Assembly (NCBI GenBank): GCA_017934625.1
Contig: JAGBJE010000152.1
Span: forward strand, 1-40,319
Length of the DNA: 40,319 nucleotides
Direction: 5' to 3'
Origin: Pseudobutyrivibrio sp.
GTDB lineage: Bacteria > Bacillota > Clostridia > Lachnospirales > Lachnospiraceae
In this document: in pieces, positions 17,105 through 25,538 of the stretch
Numbering within the stretch: the stretch's first letter is position 1
How the letters are laid out: the number at the start of each line of letters is the position of its first letter
Notes under the pieces: model-generated
Database searches by the model: none
Seen by the model: only the letters and a program-made list of their open reading frames with translations
Told to the model about the DNA's origin: nothing
Program-made: the position numbers and the translations under genes

Positions 17105-18658
17105 TTATAAACCAAATACATTTGGTGCAGATTTATACCATACAATCCTTGTTCCTAACTGCTGCAAGTACGCAGCAAGTGCTCCTGCAGTATAGTTTGG
17201 ACTTGTCATGATTTTATCTGGTGTATCAAATATTGCTACCTCAGGACTAACTGTCTCGTAAAAGCCTGTGTCCTCAGGCATACTATTATTTCCATGATGG
17301 CCACACTGTAATATGTCGCTATCAAGTCTTTTGCCATAAGTATTTACAAGATAATCTGCCATGTATCTACTATGGGCATCAGCACATACCAACATGCTTC
17401 TATAGTCAGTTTCCATCTTAAATACTAATGAATCATTGTTAGGAATATCCTCTGCTCCATCCTCTACGATTTCATCATATGCATTAAAAAATGTGATATC
17501 CAAATTATCAAATGAAAGTGCTGTATCACGCTCTACATAGTTAATATTTTCTGCATCCTCAGTTATTTCCATAAATGTATCAAAAGAATCTACATCATCC
17601 CACTCCTGAGCTACATCATAGAATACGTCTTCATCTAAAGGTGTTGCATATACTTGCTTTATGTCAATGCCCTGTGGATTGGCATAAATGGCATTAAAGG
17701 AATCCACATGATCCTGATGGTAATGTGTGATAATCCAAGCATCAACAATGCCACCACGCTCATTTATCGCATCCCTAACTATCTGCTCATTCCTGGCATC
17801 TCCGCCATCTATAACTATAAGGGTTCCATCGTCAACATTCTGTATCATGTAGCACATTCCCTGGTCTCCGGATGTCATTGCATATTCGGTCACAATCCAC
17901 TGAGGCTGATATGGTATAAGCACTGCATAATGTGCTGTTCTACCATACAATTGAAATCCATAATTAAGATAGGTATTGAGAATGTTCTCAACAGCTGATA
18001 CCACTACAAAGCTTACATTATTTTCTTTTGCATATTTCGCCACCTCTAAAGGCTCTGGCTTTTCATTTGTAAGCTCGTATGCCTCATCTGGCAATGACCT
18101 GGAATATGGCATTGAAAATCTGCTATCCATCTGTCTTAGATATACAGCAATATCCTGAGGTGCCATTATTCTGATAACATCACCCTCATAATCTGCGAAA
18201 ATGTCACATATCGTAACCACATCCTGCGGAACCTTGTTTCGATTCTCAGCCTTTGTAAACCAATCCTCTGTATAAATGCAATTACCTAAGATGGCTATTA
18301 TTAAGCAAGCTGCAATTACACCAGCAAGCTTTTTTACACCAGTGAGCTTAGTAGCTAACAATGTAAACATGTAAGCAATAACAACCATTACTGGAACCAG
18401 GCTAAAAAACCTGAGATAATACTGATCAAAAGTGGTAGGTTCCAAAAACTTCCTACTTAAAAACAAGGTAATAGGATTATATATGAAAACTAATACAACC
18501 AGTGAATACCACAAAAAGGCGTATCGTTTTATTTTTTCTTTTTCTAATATCAATATAACAATAATGGCTACTGCAAAAAGCAAAGCGAATCCAAAGCTCC
18601 CCCAGTAATCCTTAGTCATACTAAAAAAATATTTTAATGAAACCATTTTAGTACCCAT
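17105..18658 (-). CDS. Membrane stub fused to a ComEC-like metallo-beta-lactamase domain
   Basis: 517 aa. About four membrane helices (22-40, 48-66, 88-104, 110-127) look like the end of a larger multipass protein. They are followed by a soluble linker (~130-255) and a metallo-beta-lactamase domain. Metal ligands are visible in THYHQDHVDS (His312, His314, Asp316, His317), CADAHS (Asp427) and CGHHGNNS (His454/455). The NNDSLVFKMET and GHHG segments resemble the hydrolase domain of ComEC/Rec2 rather than an antibiotic-hydrolysing enzyme. It may cleave a phosphodiester on a lipid-linked glycan or nucleic acid; the substrate is unknown. It overlaps the upstream membrane gene by 25 nt and has no clear ribosome site, so it is either coupled or the second half of a frameshifted gene. 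Confidence 0.75.
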   Translation of the reverse strand: MGTKMVSLKYFFSMTKDYWGSFGFALLFAVAIIVILILEKEKIKRYAFLWYSLVVLVFIYNPITLFLSRKFLEPTTFDQYYLRFFSLVPVMVVIAYMFTLLATKLTGVKKLAGVIAACLIIAILGNCIYTEDWFTKAENRNKVPQDVVTICDIFADYEGDVIRIMAPQDIAVYLRQMDSRFSMPYSRSLPDEAYELTNEKPEPLEVAKYAKENNVSFVVVSAVENILNTYLNYGFQLYGRTAHYAVLIPYQPQWIVTEYAMTSGDQGMCYMIQNVDDGTLIVIDGGDARNEQIVRDAINERGGIVDAWIITHYHQDHVDSFNAIYANPQGIDIKQVYATPLDEDVFYDVAQEWDDVDSFDTFMEITEDAENINYVERDTALSFDNLDITFFNAYDEIVEDGAEDIPNNDSLVFKMETDYRSMLVCADAHSRYMADYLVNTYGKRLDSDILQCGHHGNNSMPEDTGFYETVSPEVAIFDTPDKIMTSPNYTAGALAAYLQQLGTRIVWYKSAPNVFGL

Positions 18659-19806
18659 TGTTTTTCGATTCTTGATTCAAAAAACTTATTTTCTGAAGTT
18701 TTCATATCTTGCTGAAGCATCCATATCAGAATGTAAAATATTCCCACATATAAAGGCCCTAATAAGCTTGCAATCAAATATCTTATTCCAAAAATCTTTC
18801 TATGATAAACACACATCATAATCCATACAAGCACTGCAACTATTGGTATAAACAGTACCGATAATGATGTTAGTGAGCTTGCTCCTATTGATACAGCTGC
18901 AATAGGAAGCATATATGCAGTCTTTACCTCTCTTTTGTAAGCCTTTATCAGATAAAGCATAAAGAATGGAATTGCTATTACACATAATATGGCTTTACCC
19001 TGCCACAATGCTCCCAGCAATCTAAAGGTAATAGAATAATGTGAATATAATCCAAATATATGGGCAACTGACAATATAATTAAAAATATAAACCTGTCAG
19101 CATAGCTATGGAACAAAAAGCCAGCTATGTAATAGAACACAGCGTATGCTAAGAGAAGTAAAAACAATGGCAATATCGTATGATAAACTGTTGTCACTTC
19201 AAAGCCTGTCGTAGCAGAAAGCATTGCCACATATGTGCCCCATGATGCAACTGCGCGCTTTTCCTGAACATTTGGCATCGTACCATCAATATAATTCACA
19301 TATGAGATAGTATCACTTTCGATTGTATCTTTACTGGTTACTACATAATCATAATCATCATATGACCATTCATTAATCTCATAGGCAAATGCACCATATA
19401 ACTGAATCAGAAGTAAAATTGCAAAGGTTATCGCATATACGATAACAAACTTATCCTTTTTCACTTTTAATTTTGTATCTGCCAGCTTAAAACGTATCTT
19501 TGTGTAGACCCTTTTATATTTACGAATATCAAACACAAGCCACACGCAACCAAGTATTGCCATCACTATGCCATACACCCACAGCAATAACGAAAATGCC
19601 CCATGCACAGGCTCCTGAACAGTACACCAATTCTGCAACCACTCTACTATGGTAAACAAAGTGTAAAAGATTGCCAGATTACTGAAGAAGCCTACCAGAT
19701 AATCGGCAATCCAATTTGTCCTTGCCCTATATGTAATTAGTCTGCCTACTGCTATTGGCACTAATGTAAAGTGCAATAAAAAGGCTAATCCTCTAATTAA
19801 TATCAT
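18634..19806 (-). CDS. Multipass membrane protein, possible N-terminal half of a split GT-C-like gene
   Basis: 390 aa with about 8-9 hydrophobic segments. It starts at an ATG overlapping the neuA stop (TAATG at 19804-19808). A soluble loop near residues 145-190 contains YEINEWSYDDYDYVVTSKDT, an acidic patch of the kind found in GT-C-like proteins; the overall look recalls DUF6077 proteins of Lachnospiraceae, a tentative call from memory. The chain ends in RIEKQWVLKWFH soon after its last helix. The overlapping next frame continues with MVSLKYFFSM and four more helices, so the two halves may once have been, or may be, one ~900-residue protein. Function unknown; probably a surface-glycan transferase. 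Confidence 0.62.
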   Translation of the reverse strand: MILIRGLAFLLHFTLVPIAVGRLITYRARTNWIADYLVGFFSNLAIFYTLFTIVEWLQNWCTVQEPVHGAFSLLLWVYGIVMAILGCVWLVFDIRKYKRVYTKIRFKLADTKLKVKKDKFVIVYAITFAILLLIQLYGAFAYEINEWSYDDYDYVVTSKDTIESDTISYVNYIDGTMPNVQEKRAVASWGTYVAMLSATTGFEVTTVYHTILPLFLLLLAYAVFYYIAGFLFHSYADRFIFLIILSVAHIFGLYSHYSITFRLLGALWQGKAILCVIAIPFFMLYLIKAYKREVKTAYMLPIAAVSIGASSLTSLSVLFIPIVAVLVWIMMCVYHRKIFGIRYLIASLLGPLYVGIFYILIWMLQQDMKTSENKFFESRIEKQWVLKWFH

Positions 19807-20507
19807 TAGTTATTTCCTAATTTCTTTTTCATCATAAATTCTGCAATTTCAAAATCGATTGGATAATCAATATCGATTGAATCAGCTCTGCTCATAATAT
19901 AAGCATAAGTGTTGTCACAATAGTAAGTACGGCTTTCTTTTAGGAGCTGATAATCCAAAATATAAATTGCACCATTTGGGATATAGTAAGTAGCGTTTGT
20001 CTGGCGATTAGCTACATTTGAGCCTTTAGCGCCAAACCCGGCATTCTTAATACGTCCCTTTTCATCCATGGTATGATACCATCCCACTGGACACTCAGCC
20101 TCTGTAAATGAGATAAGTGTAGTGGCATCATCCCTTTCAAACTGCTCTATAGCTTCGTTAATGTTTTTCTCATCACGAAGTGGAGCTGTTGGTAGAAGCA
20201 CCATAAACTTATCTACCTTTTCTCCAGTCTCATTCATTACAAACTCTGCTGCATGAAGGTATACATCTACAGCTGATGCTGTATCACTGGCAAGCTCTGC
20301 AGGTCGCATAAATGGAACCTCAGCGCCAGCCTCACGTGCAACACGAGCTATGTCCTCATCATCTGTAGTAACGATTACTCTATCTATTTTATCTGCTTTA
20401 AGTGCAGCCTCTATTGTGTGAGCAATCAGAGGCTTGCCACAAATTTCTTTTATGTTTTTGCCTGGGACGCCTTTGGAGCCACCCCTAGCTGGTATAAATG
20501 CTATCAT
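19806..20507 (-). CDS. neuA: CMP-nonulosonate cytidylyltransferase (NeuA/LegF family)
   Basis: 233 aa. IPARGGSKGVPGKNI at residues 5-19 is the CTP-binding P-loop-like motif of CMP-sialate and CMP-legionaminate synthetases. VPFMRPAELASDTASAVDVY and LLPTAPLRDEKNI are further family blocks. It activates a nine-carbon 2-keto sugar with CTP, the last step before transfer. The neighbouring NeuB-like synthase supports this. The dehydratase/aminotransferase pair upstream suggests that the substrate is a legionaminic-acid-like sugar, not Neu5Ac. GAGG lies before the ATG at 20505-20507, and the stop overlaps the next gene by TAATG. Confidence 0.9.
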   Translation of the reverse strand: MIAFIPARGGSKGVPGKNIKEICGKPLIAHTIEAALKADKIDRVIVTTDDEDIARVAREAGAEVPFMRPAELASDTASAVDVYLHAAEFVMNETGEKVDKFMVLLPTAPLRDEKNINEAIEQFERDDATTLISFTEAECPVGWYHTMDEKGRIKNAGFGAKGSNVANRQTNATYYIPNGAIYILDYQLLKESRTYYCDNTYAYIMSRADSIDIDYPIDFEIAEFMMKKKLGNN

Positions 20508-20527
20508 TTTCCTCTATCCTTTAGTCC

Positions 20528-20608
20528 GGCTGTTACGATAACAAGCATTATATTTCTCCGCTCATAGATTATTCGCTTGAGAAACATAATAGCTTGTTAT
20601 CTACAGCC
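20528..20608. repeat. Palindromic intergenic element, family P1, copy B
   Basis: 81-nt inverted repeat between neuB and neuA. The main arms are 20538-20558 and 20579-20600, which match over 21 of 22 positions with one bulged base and one mismatch. The loop is 20 nt. Outer ends GGCTGT and ACAGCC also pair. Same family as 10275-10359 and probably 26663-26721. It splits two genes of one pathway by 150 nt in a region where most genes overlap. Confidence 0.82.
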
Positions 20609-20657
20609 TCATCTGAAAGCTTGTTACACTATCAAGCACATTATAAATCATTATATA

Positions 20658-21710
20658 CTACGATAGGTCACCCCACTGGAAGATATCGTCGTATTTAACG
20701 TCATGCTTCAATGTACGGCCAAGGACCATCTCGTAATACTTAGGTGAGATGCCGGTGCCTGGGCGCTTGTAATCAAGGTCGTCCATTGTAAGTACGTGGC
20801 CTGCTGGCATATCGTGCTTTGCGACGATTGAACGCTTGAATTCCTCACGACGCTTCTCGTCCTCAACTACAACCTTGCGATAGCTTCCAAGCATGTTATA
20901 TCCACTTCTAGCTGCATCACAAATAGCCTTAAGCTCTGCAGGATCTGCACTAACCTTGTGATCCCAGCCTTCCATGTTCTTATCCATTGTAAAATGCTTC
21001 TCGATAATGCAAGCATTCTTTGCAATACTCATGATAGGTGCAACTGTACCGATTGTGTGGTCAGAATATCCAACTGGATAATCAAATACCATGTTGTACA
21101 TATCCATATTGTTAAGGTTAACAATCTCGTCTGTTGGTGGGTACATTGATACACAATGAAGGATTGCTATTTCGTGACATCCACCTTCCTCAAGTGCCTG
21201 GATAGCTGCACATACATCATCCATACCTGTAAGACCAGTTGAAATAACAACAGGTACACCCTTGCTTCCTACATGCTTAAGGAATGGGATGTTCTCAACG
21301 TCAAGTGAAGCAATCTTAAGGAATGGAACGTGAAGCTCATCAACAAGCATATCTGCTCCAGCCATTGAAAATGGTGTTGAACAAAAATCAATATCTAACT
21401 CATCACAGTACTTCTTAAGCTCAATGTGCTGCTCCTTAGATACTGCATACTTTTCCATAATAGACTTAAGTGTGTAGTCTGTACGATTGCGATAATCATC
21501 ACCAAGGAAATAGTTATCCTCATATTTCTTCTTAGAGAAAAGATCATCTACTGTCCAAGACTGAAGCTTAACAGCATCAGCGCCACACTCCTTCGCTGTC
21601 TTTATAAGTGTTTTAGCTAAATCCATATCACCATTGTGGTTAGCTCCAAGCTCTGCAATGACGTATGGTCTTTGATTTCCTGCAACTAAATCTGCGTAAT
21701 TAAATCTCAT
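20658..21710 (-). CDS. neuB: Nonulosonic acid synthase (NeuB/LegI/PseI family)
   Basis: 350 aa from the ATG at 21708-21710, with GGAGGA 5 nt upstream; a longer frame to 21734 would start inside the upstream gene. The N-terminal TIM barrel carries YVIAELGANHNGDMDLAK and DAVKLQSW. The C-terminal antifreeze-like SAF domain (~285-345) carries SIVAKHDMPAGHVLTMDDLD and RPGTGISP. The enzyme condenses phosphoenolpyruvate with a six-carbon amino sugar to give a nine-carbon 2-keto acid. Members for sialic, legionaminic and pseudaminic acid look alike; the LegB/LegC-type genes nearby favour a legionaminic-type substrate. It overlaps the upstream GT2 gene by 11 nt. Confidence 0.92.
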   Translation of the reverse strand: MRFNYADLVAGNQRPYVIAELGANHNGDMDLAKTLIKTAKECGADAVKLQSWTVDDLFSKKKYEDNYFLGDDYRNRTDYTLKSIMEKYAVSKEQHIELKKYCDELDIDFCSTPFSMAGADMLVDELHVPFLKIASLDVENIPFLKHVGSKGVPVVISTGLTGMDDVCAAIQALEEGGCHEIAILHCVSMYPPTDEIVNLNNMDMYNMVFDYPVGYSDHTIGTVAPIMSIAKNACIIEKHFTMDKNMEGWDHKVSADPAELKAICDAARSGYNMLGSYRKVVVEDEKRREEFKRSIVAKHDMPAGHVLTMDDLDYKRPGTGISPKYYEMVLGRTLKHDVKYDDIFQWGDLS

Positions 21711-22542
21711 ATGAATCCTCCATTTGAATATCACTCCACCAGTATCCCTGATGGTTATTTGAAAGCGTAAGTGATGCTTTGTTCAGCTCACTTAGCTTAG
21801 TTGACAAATGTTTAAAATAATCGTAACGCTTACCAAGATTCTCATAGTGAGTACGTTTAACATCATATTCCTTGCTTAAGTCTCTGGTAGTGCCAGCAGT
21901 ATTATCATCATAGATTCTATAGATGGTTGCGGCGTTATCTACGTATGAACCGCCTCCTATGTCCATGATTATCCTACTAAATAGATACCAATCAAATACC
22001 GCCGCTGCGCCTTCATTAAGACTATCTAGAAATTCATTATTTATTCTTGATAACCTAATGCCGGTATTAGACAATCCCAGGAAATTAGCCTGAGCTATTG
22101 TCCTAATATCCTCTACTGTATCAGGTAATGATTTAAACACATCCTCACCTTTTTCAGTAACGAAATTATTATAAAAGAATACTCTGTCTTTGTCTAATTC
22201 AAAAGCCTTTATATAGCCAGCCATTCTGTTAGGTGCTAACATATCGTCTGCGTCAACTAAAACCAACTGGTCATAACCCATTTCCTTGGCAATTCTTAGC
22301 ATCTCTATTCGAGTGCCGGCAATGCTAAGCTTTTTATCACTTATATCTTCCACATGAATGTGGATATTTTTTACAGTTTTATTAATCTCTATACTTACTT
22401 CTTCAAGCTCTTCTTTTGTGTAATTATCGTTAATTATCAACAAGTCGAATTCCTTACAGGTTTGTTTATCCACAGAATTCAGTAAGTCTTGTAGATAAGG
22501 ATGGGCTTGTTTGTAGATTACGGTTGATAATGCTGTTTTCAT
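21700..22542 (-). CDS. GT2-family glycosyltransferase
   Basis: 280 aa. Starts MKTALSTVIYKQAHPYLQDL, with LVLVDADDMLAPNRMAGYIK giving the DxD metal-binding motif near residue 98. There is no membrane segment, so it is a soluble inverting GT-A enzyme that probably extends the repeat unit. Its leader is unusual: the 36-nt block of repeat P2 ends directly against the ATG (22540-22542), and the GAGGG inside that block is the only ribosome site in reach. It overlaps the start of neuB, so expression of the synthase is tied to this leader. Confidence 0.85.
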   Translation of the reverse strand: MKTALSTVIYKQAHPYLQDLLNSVDKQTCKEFDLLIINDNYTKEELEEVSIEINKTVKNIHIHVEDISDKKLSIAGTRIEMLRIAKEMGYDQLVLVDADDMLAPNRMAGYIKAFELDKDRVFFYNNFVTEKGEDVFKSLPDTVEDIRTIAQANFLGLSNTGIRLSRINNEFLDSLNEGAAAVFDWYLFSRIIMDIGGGSYVDNAATIYRIYDDNTAGTTRDLSKEYDVKRTHYENLGKRYDYFKHLSTKLSELNKASLTLSNNHQGYWWSDIQMEDSYEI

Positions 22543-22598
22543 TTCATACCCTCATCAGTCAGCTTCGCTGACAGCTTCTCCCTACTTAGTGAGAAGCC
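22543..22598. repeat. Double-hairpin intergenic repeat, family P2, copy 2
   Basis: 22543-22578 is identical to 11262-11297 (36 nt). Hairpins: GTCAGC-TTC-GCTGAC (22558-22572), then GCTTCTC (22574-22580) with GAGAAGC (22591-22597). The second hairpin reaches into the end of the 22586-23788 gene and supplies its last codons (Leu-Ala-Ser-His) and its stop. The other end abuts the start codon of 21700-22542, so the repeat bridges two genes completely. Confidence 0.87.
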
Positions 22599-23788
22599 AA
22601 GTAGGTGTCCATGTAGTCCATTAGTTTCTTTTTGGAAAAGTGCTCCTGGTTGTAGGCTAAGGCGTTTTCACCCATTTGTAGGCGAAGTGGCTTAGGAAGG
22701 TTTCGCATGGCGATGATGTTCATAGCCAATGCTCTTGCATCTCCGATATCAGAACACATTCCACATTTTGCTTCTGCAATTACTCTTGCTGTTTCGCCCT
22801 TAGCTGAAGCAATAATAGGCATTGCACAGGCCATATAGGACTGAAGCTTTGCTGGAATTGTCTTTGCAAAAAGCTCATCATCAGCGAAAGAAATAAATGC
22901 CGCGTCTCCCTTTGCTAAAAGTCCAGGAACCTCGGTAGGCTTTACTCTACCTGCAAATTCAAATAAGTCCCACACTCCCGCTTCAGTTATGCTTTCCTTA
23001 AAGCTTTCTCTAGCTCTACCATCACCAACGATAGTAAACCTAATATCTTTTACACCCTCGTTTCTAATGATAGCAGCTGCCTGTGGTAATATCTCTAACC
23101 CTTGAGCCTGTCCAATATTACCTGTAAATATTACATTGAAGCCTCTGTGCTCTACAGCTGGCTTTGGCTCATAGAATTCTTCTGCATACTGAGGCATAAA
23201 ACTAACCTTATCCTGCTCATCCTCATCTACGTATTTACGAATTGACTCTACAAAGCTAGGACTTGTTCCCCAAATATGTGTGCAACCCTTATATATCTTT
23301 CTCACCATTCGCTCTATAGGCTTAACCAGTAATGGCGAATGAATTCCTGTAATCATTTCTACATTTTCAGGCCACAAATCCTGCACATATAAGTAACAAG
23401 GTATATGGTGTTTCTTAGCATAAGCAACACCCACCTTGCACTGATTCATAGGGGATGTTTCAAACATGTATACTTCATCGGCCTTTATACGTGTAAACAT
23501 GTTCCAGAAAAATCCGAAGAATGGAAAGCTAAAATAATTAAGTACTAATCCAAGCTTACCATTTCCCCTTGGTATAAGAGGAATACGATAAACCTCCACC
23601 CCATTAATTACTTCATGTCTCTTTTTGAAAAGGCCGTAGCCATCAAATATTTTTCCCTCTGGATAATTAGGAAGTCCAGTCACCGCTGTAACCTTGTAAC
23701 CTCTTTTTACCCACTCAAATGCCATATCATTTATTCTGAATTGCTCAGGATAAAAGTATTGGCAAATAATCAATATATGTTTTTCCAT
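22586..23788 (-). CDS. GT4-family glycosyltransferase (WbuB/WcaI-like)
   Basis: 400 aa. MEKHILIICQYFYPEQFRIN and GLPNYPEGKIFDGYG are characteristic of WbuB/WcaI-type GT4 enzymes, which often add N-acetyl-fucosamine, fucose or similar sugars. QDLWPENVEMITGIHSPLL and VIFTGNIGQAQGLEILPQAA follow, the latter the nucleotide-binding start of the C-domain. The exact sugar cannot be inferred. GAGAG lies upstream of the ATG at 23786-23788. The last codons come from a dispersed repeat, so the C-terminal tail may differ from relatives. A 10-bp hairpin lies just upstream, between it and the DUF2142 gene. Confidence 0.88.
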   Translation of the reverse strand: MEKHILIICQYFYPEQFRINDMAFEWVKRGYKVTAVTGLPNYPEGKIFDGYGLFKKRHEVINGVEVYRIPLIPRGNGKLGLVLNYFSFPFFGFFWNMFTRIKADEVYMFETSPMNQCKVGVAYAKKHHIPCYLYVQDLWPENVEMITGIHSPLLVKPIERMVRKIYKGCTHIWGTSPSFVESIRKYVDEDEQDKVSFMPQYAEEFYEPKPAVEHRGFNVIFTGNIGQAQGLEILPQAAAIIRNEGVKDIRFTIVGDGRARESFKESITEAGVWDLFEFAGRVKPTEVPGLLAKGDAAFISFADDELFAKTIPAKLQSYMACAMPIIASAKGETARVIAEAKCGMCSDIGDARALAMNIIAMRNLPKPLRLQMGENALAYNQEHFSKKKLMDYMDTYLASH

Positions 23789-23825
23789 TTATTCTCTCAA
23801 ATCTATCTATATTTTAAACGCACAA

Positions 23826-23851
23826 ATATCGCCCGTAGCTTCGGGCGATAT
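23826..23851. terminator. Hairpin between the DUF2142 and GT4 genes; weak terminator or processing site
   Basis: Perfect 10-bp stem ATATCGCCCG (23826-23835) with CGGGCGATAT (23842-23851) and a 6-nt loop. On the minus strand it is followed by TTTGTGCGTTTAAAA, a broken T tract. It comes 5 nt after the TAG of the DUF2142 gene. It could cause partial termination, lowering expression of the genes to the left, or act as an mRNA stability element. Confidence 0.6.
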
Positions 23852-23856
23852 AAGTC

Positions 23857-25521
23857 CTAGAATTCAAAAGGCGCTGGAAGCCCATCCCTTAAATGGAATA
23901 GGAAATTCAACAAGCCGCACATTGAAGAAATAAGTGCTATATTTTGGATATATATAAGTGCCAGTGCAAGCTTATTCTCCTTAGCATCCGTTCCTAAACC
24001 AATGCACATACACATGTATACTGGAATCAGATATCTAAATGAAATCTGAATTCGTTGACTTCCTTCCTGTGGTGTAAATCTTGTCATGCAGCCAATGAAA
24101 ATGGCAATCACACACATGATCAAGCCAATGCCGATTACAACCATCTGCCATTTTTTAATTCGCTTACCCTTGATAAAAATCATTCCAATAATCAAGCATG
24201 CAAGCATAATGATTACACATGCCATAGGAACCTGAGCGTTAAGGAATACATGTCCTAGCTCACGTCCAACAATATGATTAATGTTATACCAGAAATCTAC
24301 TTGAATTCCTTCCCATGCAAATTTTAGTGTCTCTAATTTGTGAGCCTGGAAATATTCTAAAGTAAGTGCGTTTCTAGTTTCATCTGTCTCGATTCCACCA
24401 GAACGCTTCCATACTGTCACTTGCATTATCTTATAATAATACTTTGTAATAATCTTGGAGCCTACCACTACAACTCCAGCACCCATTACAGCTAGGATTC
24501 CGTATTCATACCACTTCTTACTGAGCGCTACATCTGTCCACCACTTTTTAATTGGAATTGCAAAAATCCATACAGCAAACAATGCATAAACTGTCTTATT
24601 TGGAATAAGTATAATTACACAGCCGGCAAGAATAATTAAATCCCATGCATGTAGCTTCACATGAGGCTGGCTGTAATAAAGGCAAAGGGTAAACAATGCC
24701 AACGAGAACAGGATACTCATATTATCGTAAGAATAGGAACTGCATAAATGAAGTACTCCTGGGAATAAAGCAAATGTAAAGAACTGATGCTTTCCTACCG
24801 GAAGAAGCTTTAGTGCAATATAACCTGCTATAATCAGGGATATTGAATTAAAAAATCTTCCCATGAATATTACGCCTGCAAATCCAAAACCAAGCAGTCT
24901 TGCAAGTGTAATTCCAGCGCCAGATACTAAATACCTAGATGCCTTAGATGGTGCTATATATACTTCCACCTCATCCTGCAATTCTTCTGAATGCTTGAAG
25001 AAATTACCCTGAGCCAATATTGAATACTGATATGGGAATGTAACATCCAAATATGGCATCATATAATAATCTTCACCGCGCATATAGAAGAAAGATTCAT
25101 CCTGAACCCAACTACCTAGCTTACTTGTATCCATGCTAAGATTATGGTCTTTCTTTCCAAGCATAATGTTGGAGCAATGATATGCACTATAGTAATGCTG
25201 CACCTCATCTGGGCCAGAAATAGGCGGCATTACAAGCTGCATACAAAACGTCCAACCAATTGCCATGATTACAAACAGTCTAGGATATGACCAGTTTTTG
25301 TTTAAAACCAATATTCTTGCCAAATAAACTGTGAGTGCAATCATAACAATAAATATAATTGCAAAATATAAATTATATCTCTTGGTAGCAGTTAAATTGA
25401 CACAATTTGTAAAGAAAAACACAAGCGCTGCAATAATTGATACTGCTGCAACAGCTACTGTACCAATCTGCATCCCCTTTTCCCTATTCATATCCGAAAA
25501 ATAAGATTTTATTTTTTCCAC
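23857..25521 (-). CDS. DUF2142-family multipass membrane protein (GT-C-like)
   Basis: 554 aa with a GTG start at 25519-25521, preceded by AAAGGGA at a good distance. About 12-13 hydrophobic segments. VMPPISGPDEVQHYYSAYHC near residue 120 is the signature of DUF2142 proteins, with the Pro-Asp-Glu-x-x-His in the first big outer loop where GT-C enzymes have their catalytic acid. Known members occur in surface-polysaccharide loci and are thought to be polyprenyl-P-sugar-dependent transferases; direct biochemical evidence is scarce. It lies 17 nt after the nucleotidyltransferase gene. Confidence 0.82.
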   Translation of the reverse strand: MEKIKSYFSDMNREKGMQIGTVAVAAVSIIAALVFFFTNCVNLTATKRYNLYFAIIFIVMIALTVYLARILVLNKNWSYPRLFVIMAIGWTFCMQLVMPPISGPDEVQHYYSAYHCSNIMLGKKDHNLSMDTSKLGSWVQDESFFYMRGEDYYMMPYLDVTFPYQYSILAQGNFFKHSEELQDEVEVYIAPSKASRYLVSGAGITLARLLGFGFAGVIFMGRFFNSISLIIAGYIALKLLPVGKHQFFTFALFPGVLHLCSSYSYDNMSILFSLALFTLCLYYSQPHVKLHAWDLIILAGCVIILIPNKTVYALFAVWIFAIPIKKWWTDVALSKKWYEYGILAVMGAGVVVVGSKIITKYYYKIMQVTVWKRSGGIETDETRNALTLEYFQAHKLETLKFAWEGIQVDFWYNINHIVGRELGHVFLNAQVPMACVIIMLACLIIGMIFIKGKRIKKWQMVVIGIGLIMCVIAIFIGCMTRFTPQEGSQRIQISFRYLIPVYMCMCIGLGTDAKENKLALALIYIQNIALISSMCGLLNFLFHLRDGLPAPFEF

Positions 25522-25538
25522 TATTAATCCCTTTCAAA

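Noticed and set aside
18640-18670. Programmed -1 ribosomal frameshift joining the membrane protein to the hydrolase
   Set aside because: The A5 run is read GAA-AAA-CAA, which does not form a proper X-XXY-YYZ slippery heptamer, and no strong stimulatory hairpin was seen; ordinary coupling or an indel is more likely.
19806-21710. Sialic acid (Neu5Ac) as the certain product of the neuB/neuA-like pair
   Set aside because: LegB-, LegC- and PtmE-like genes point to a legionaminic-type sugar, and sequence motifs alone do not separate the synthase subgroups.
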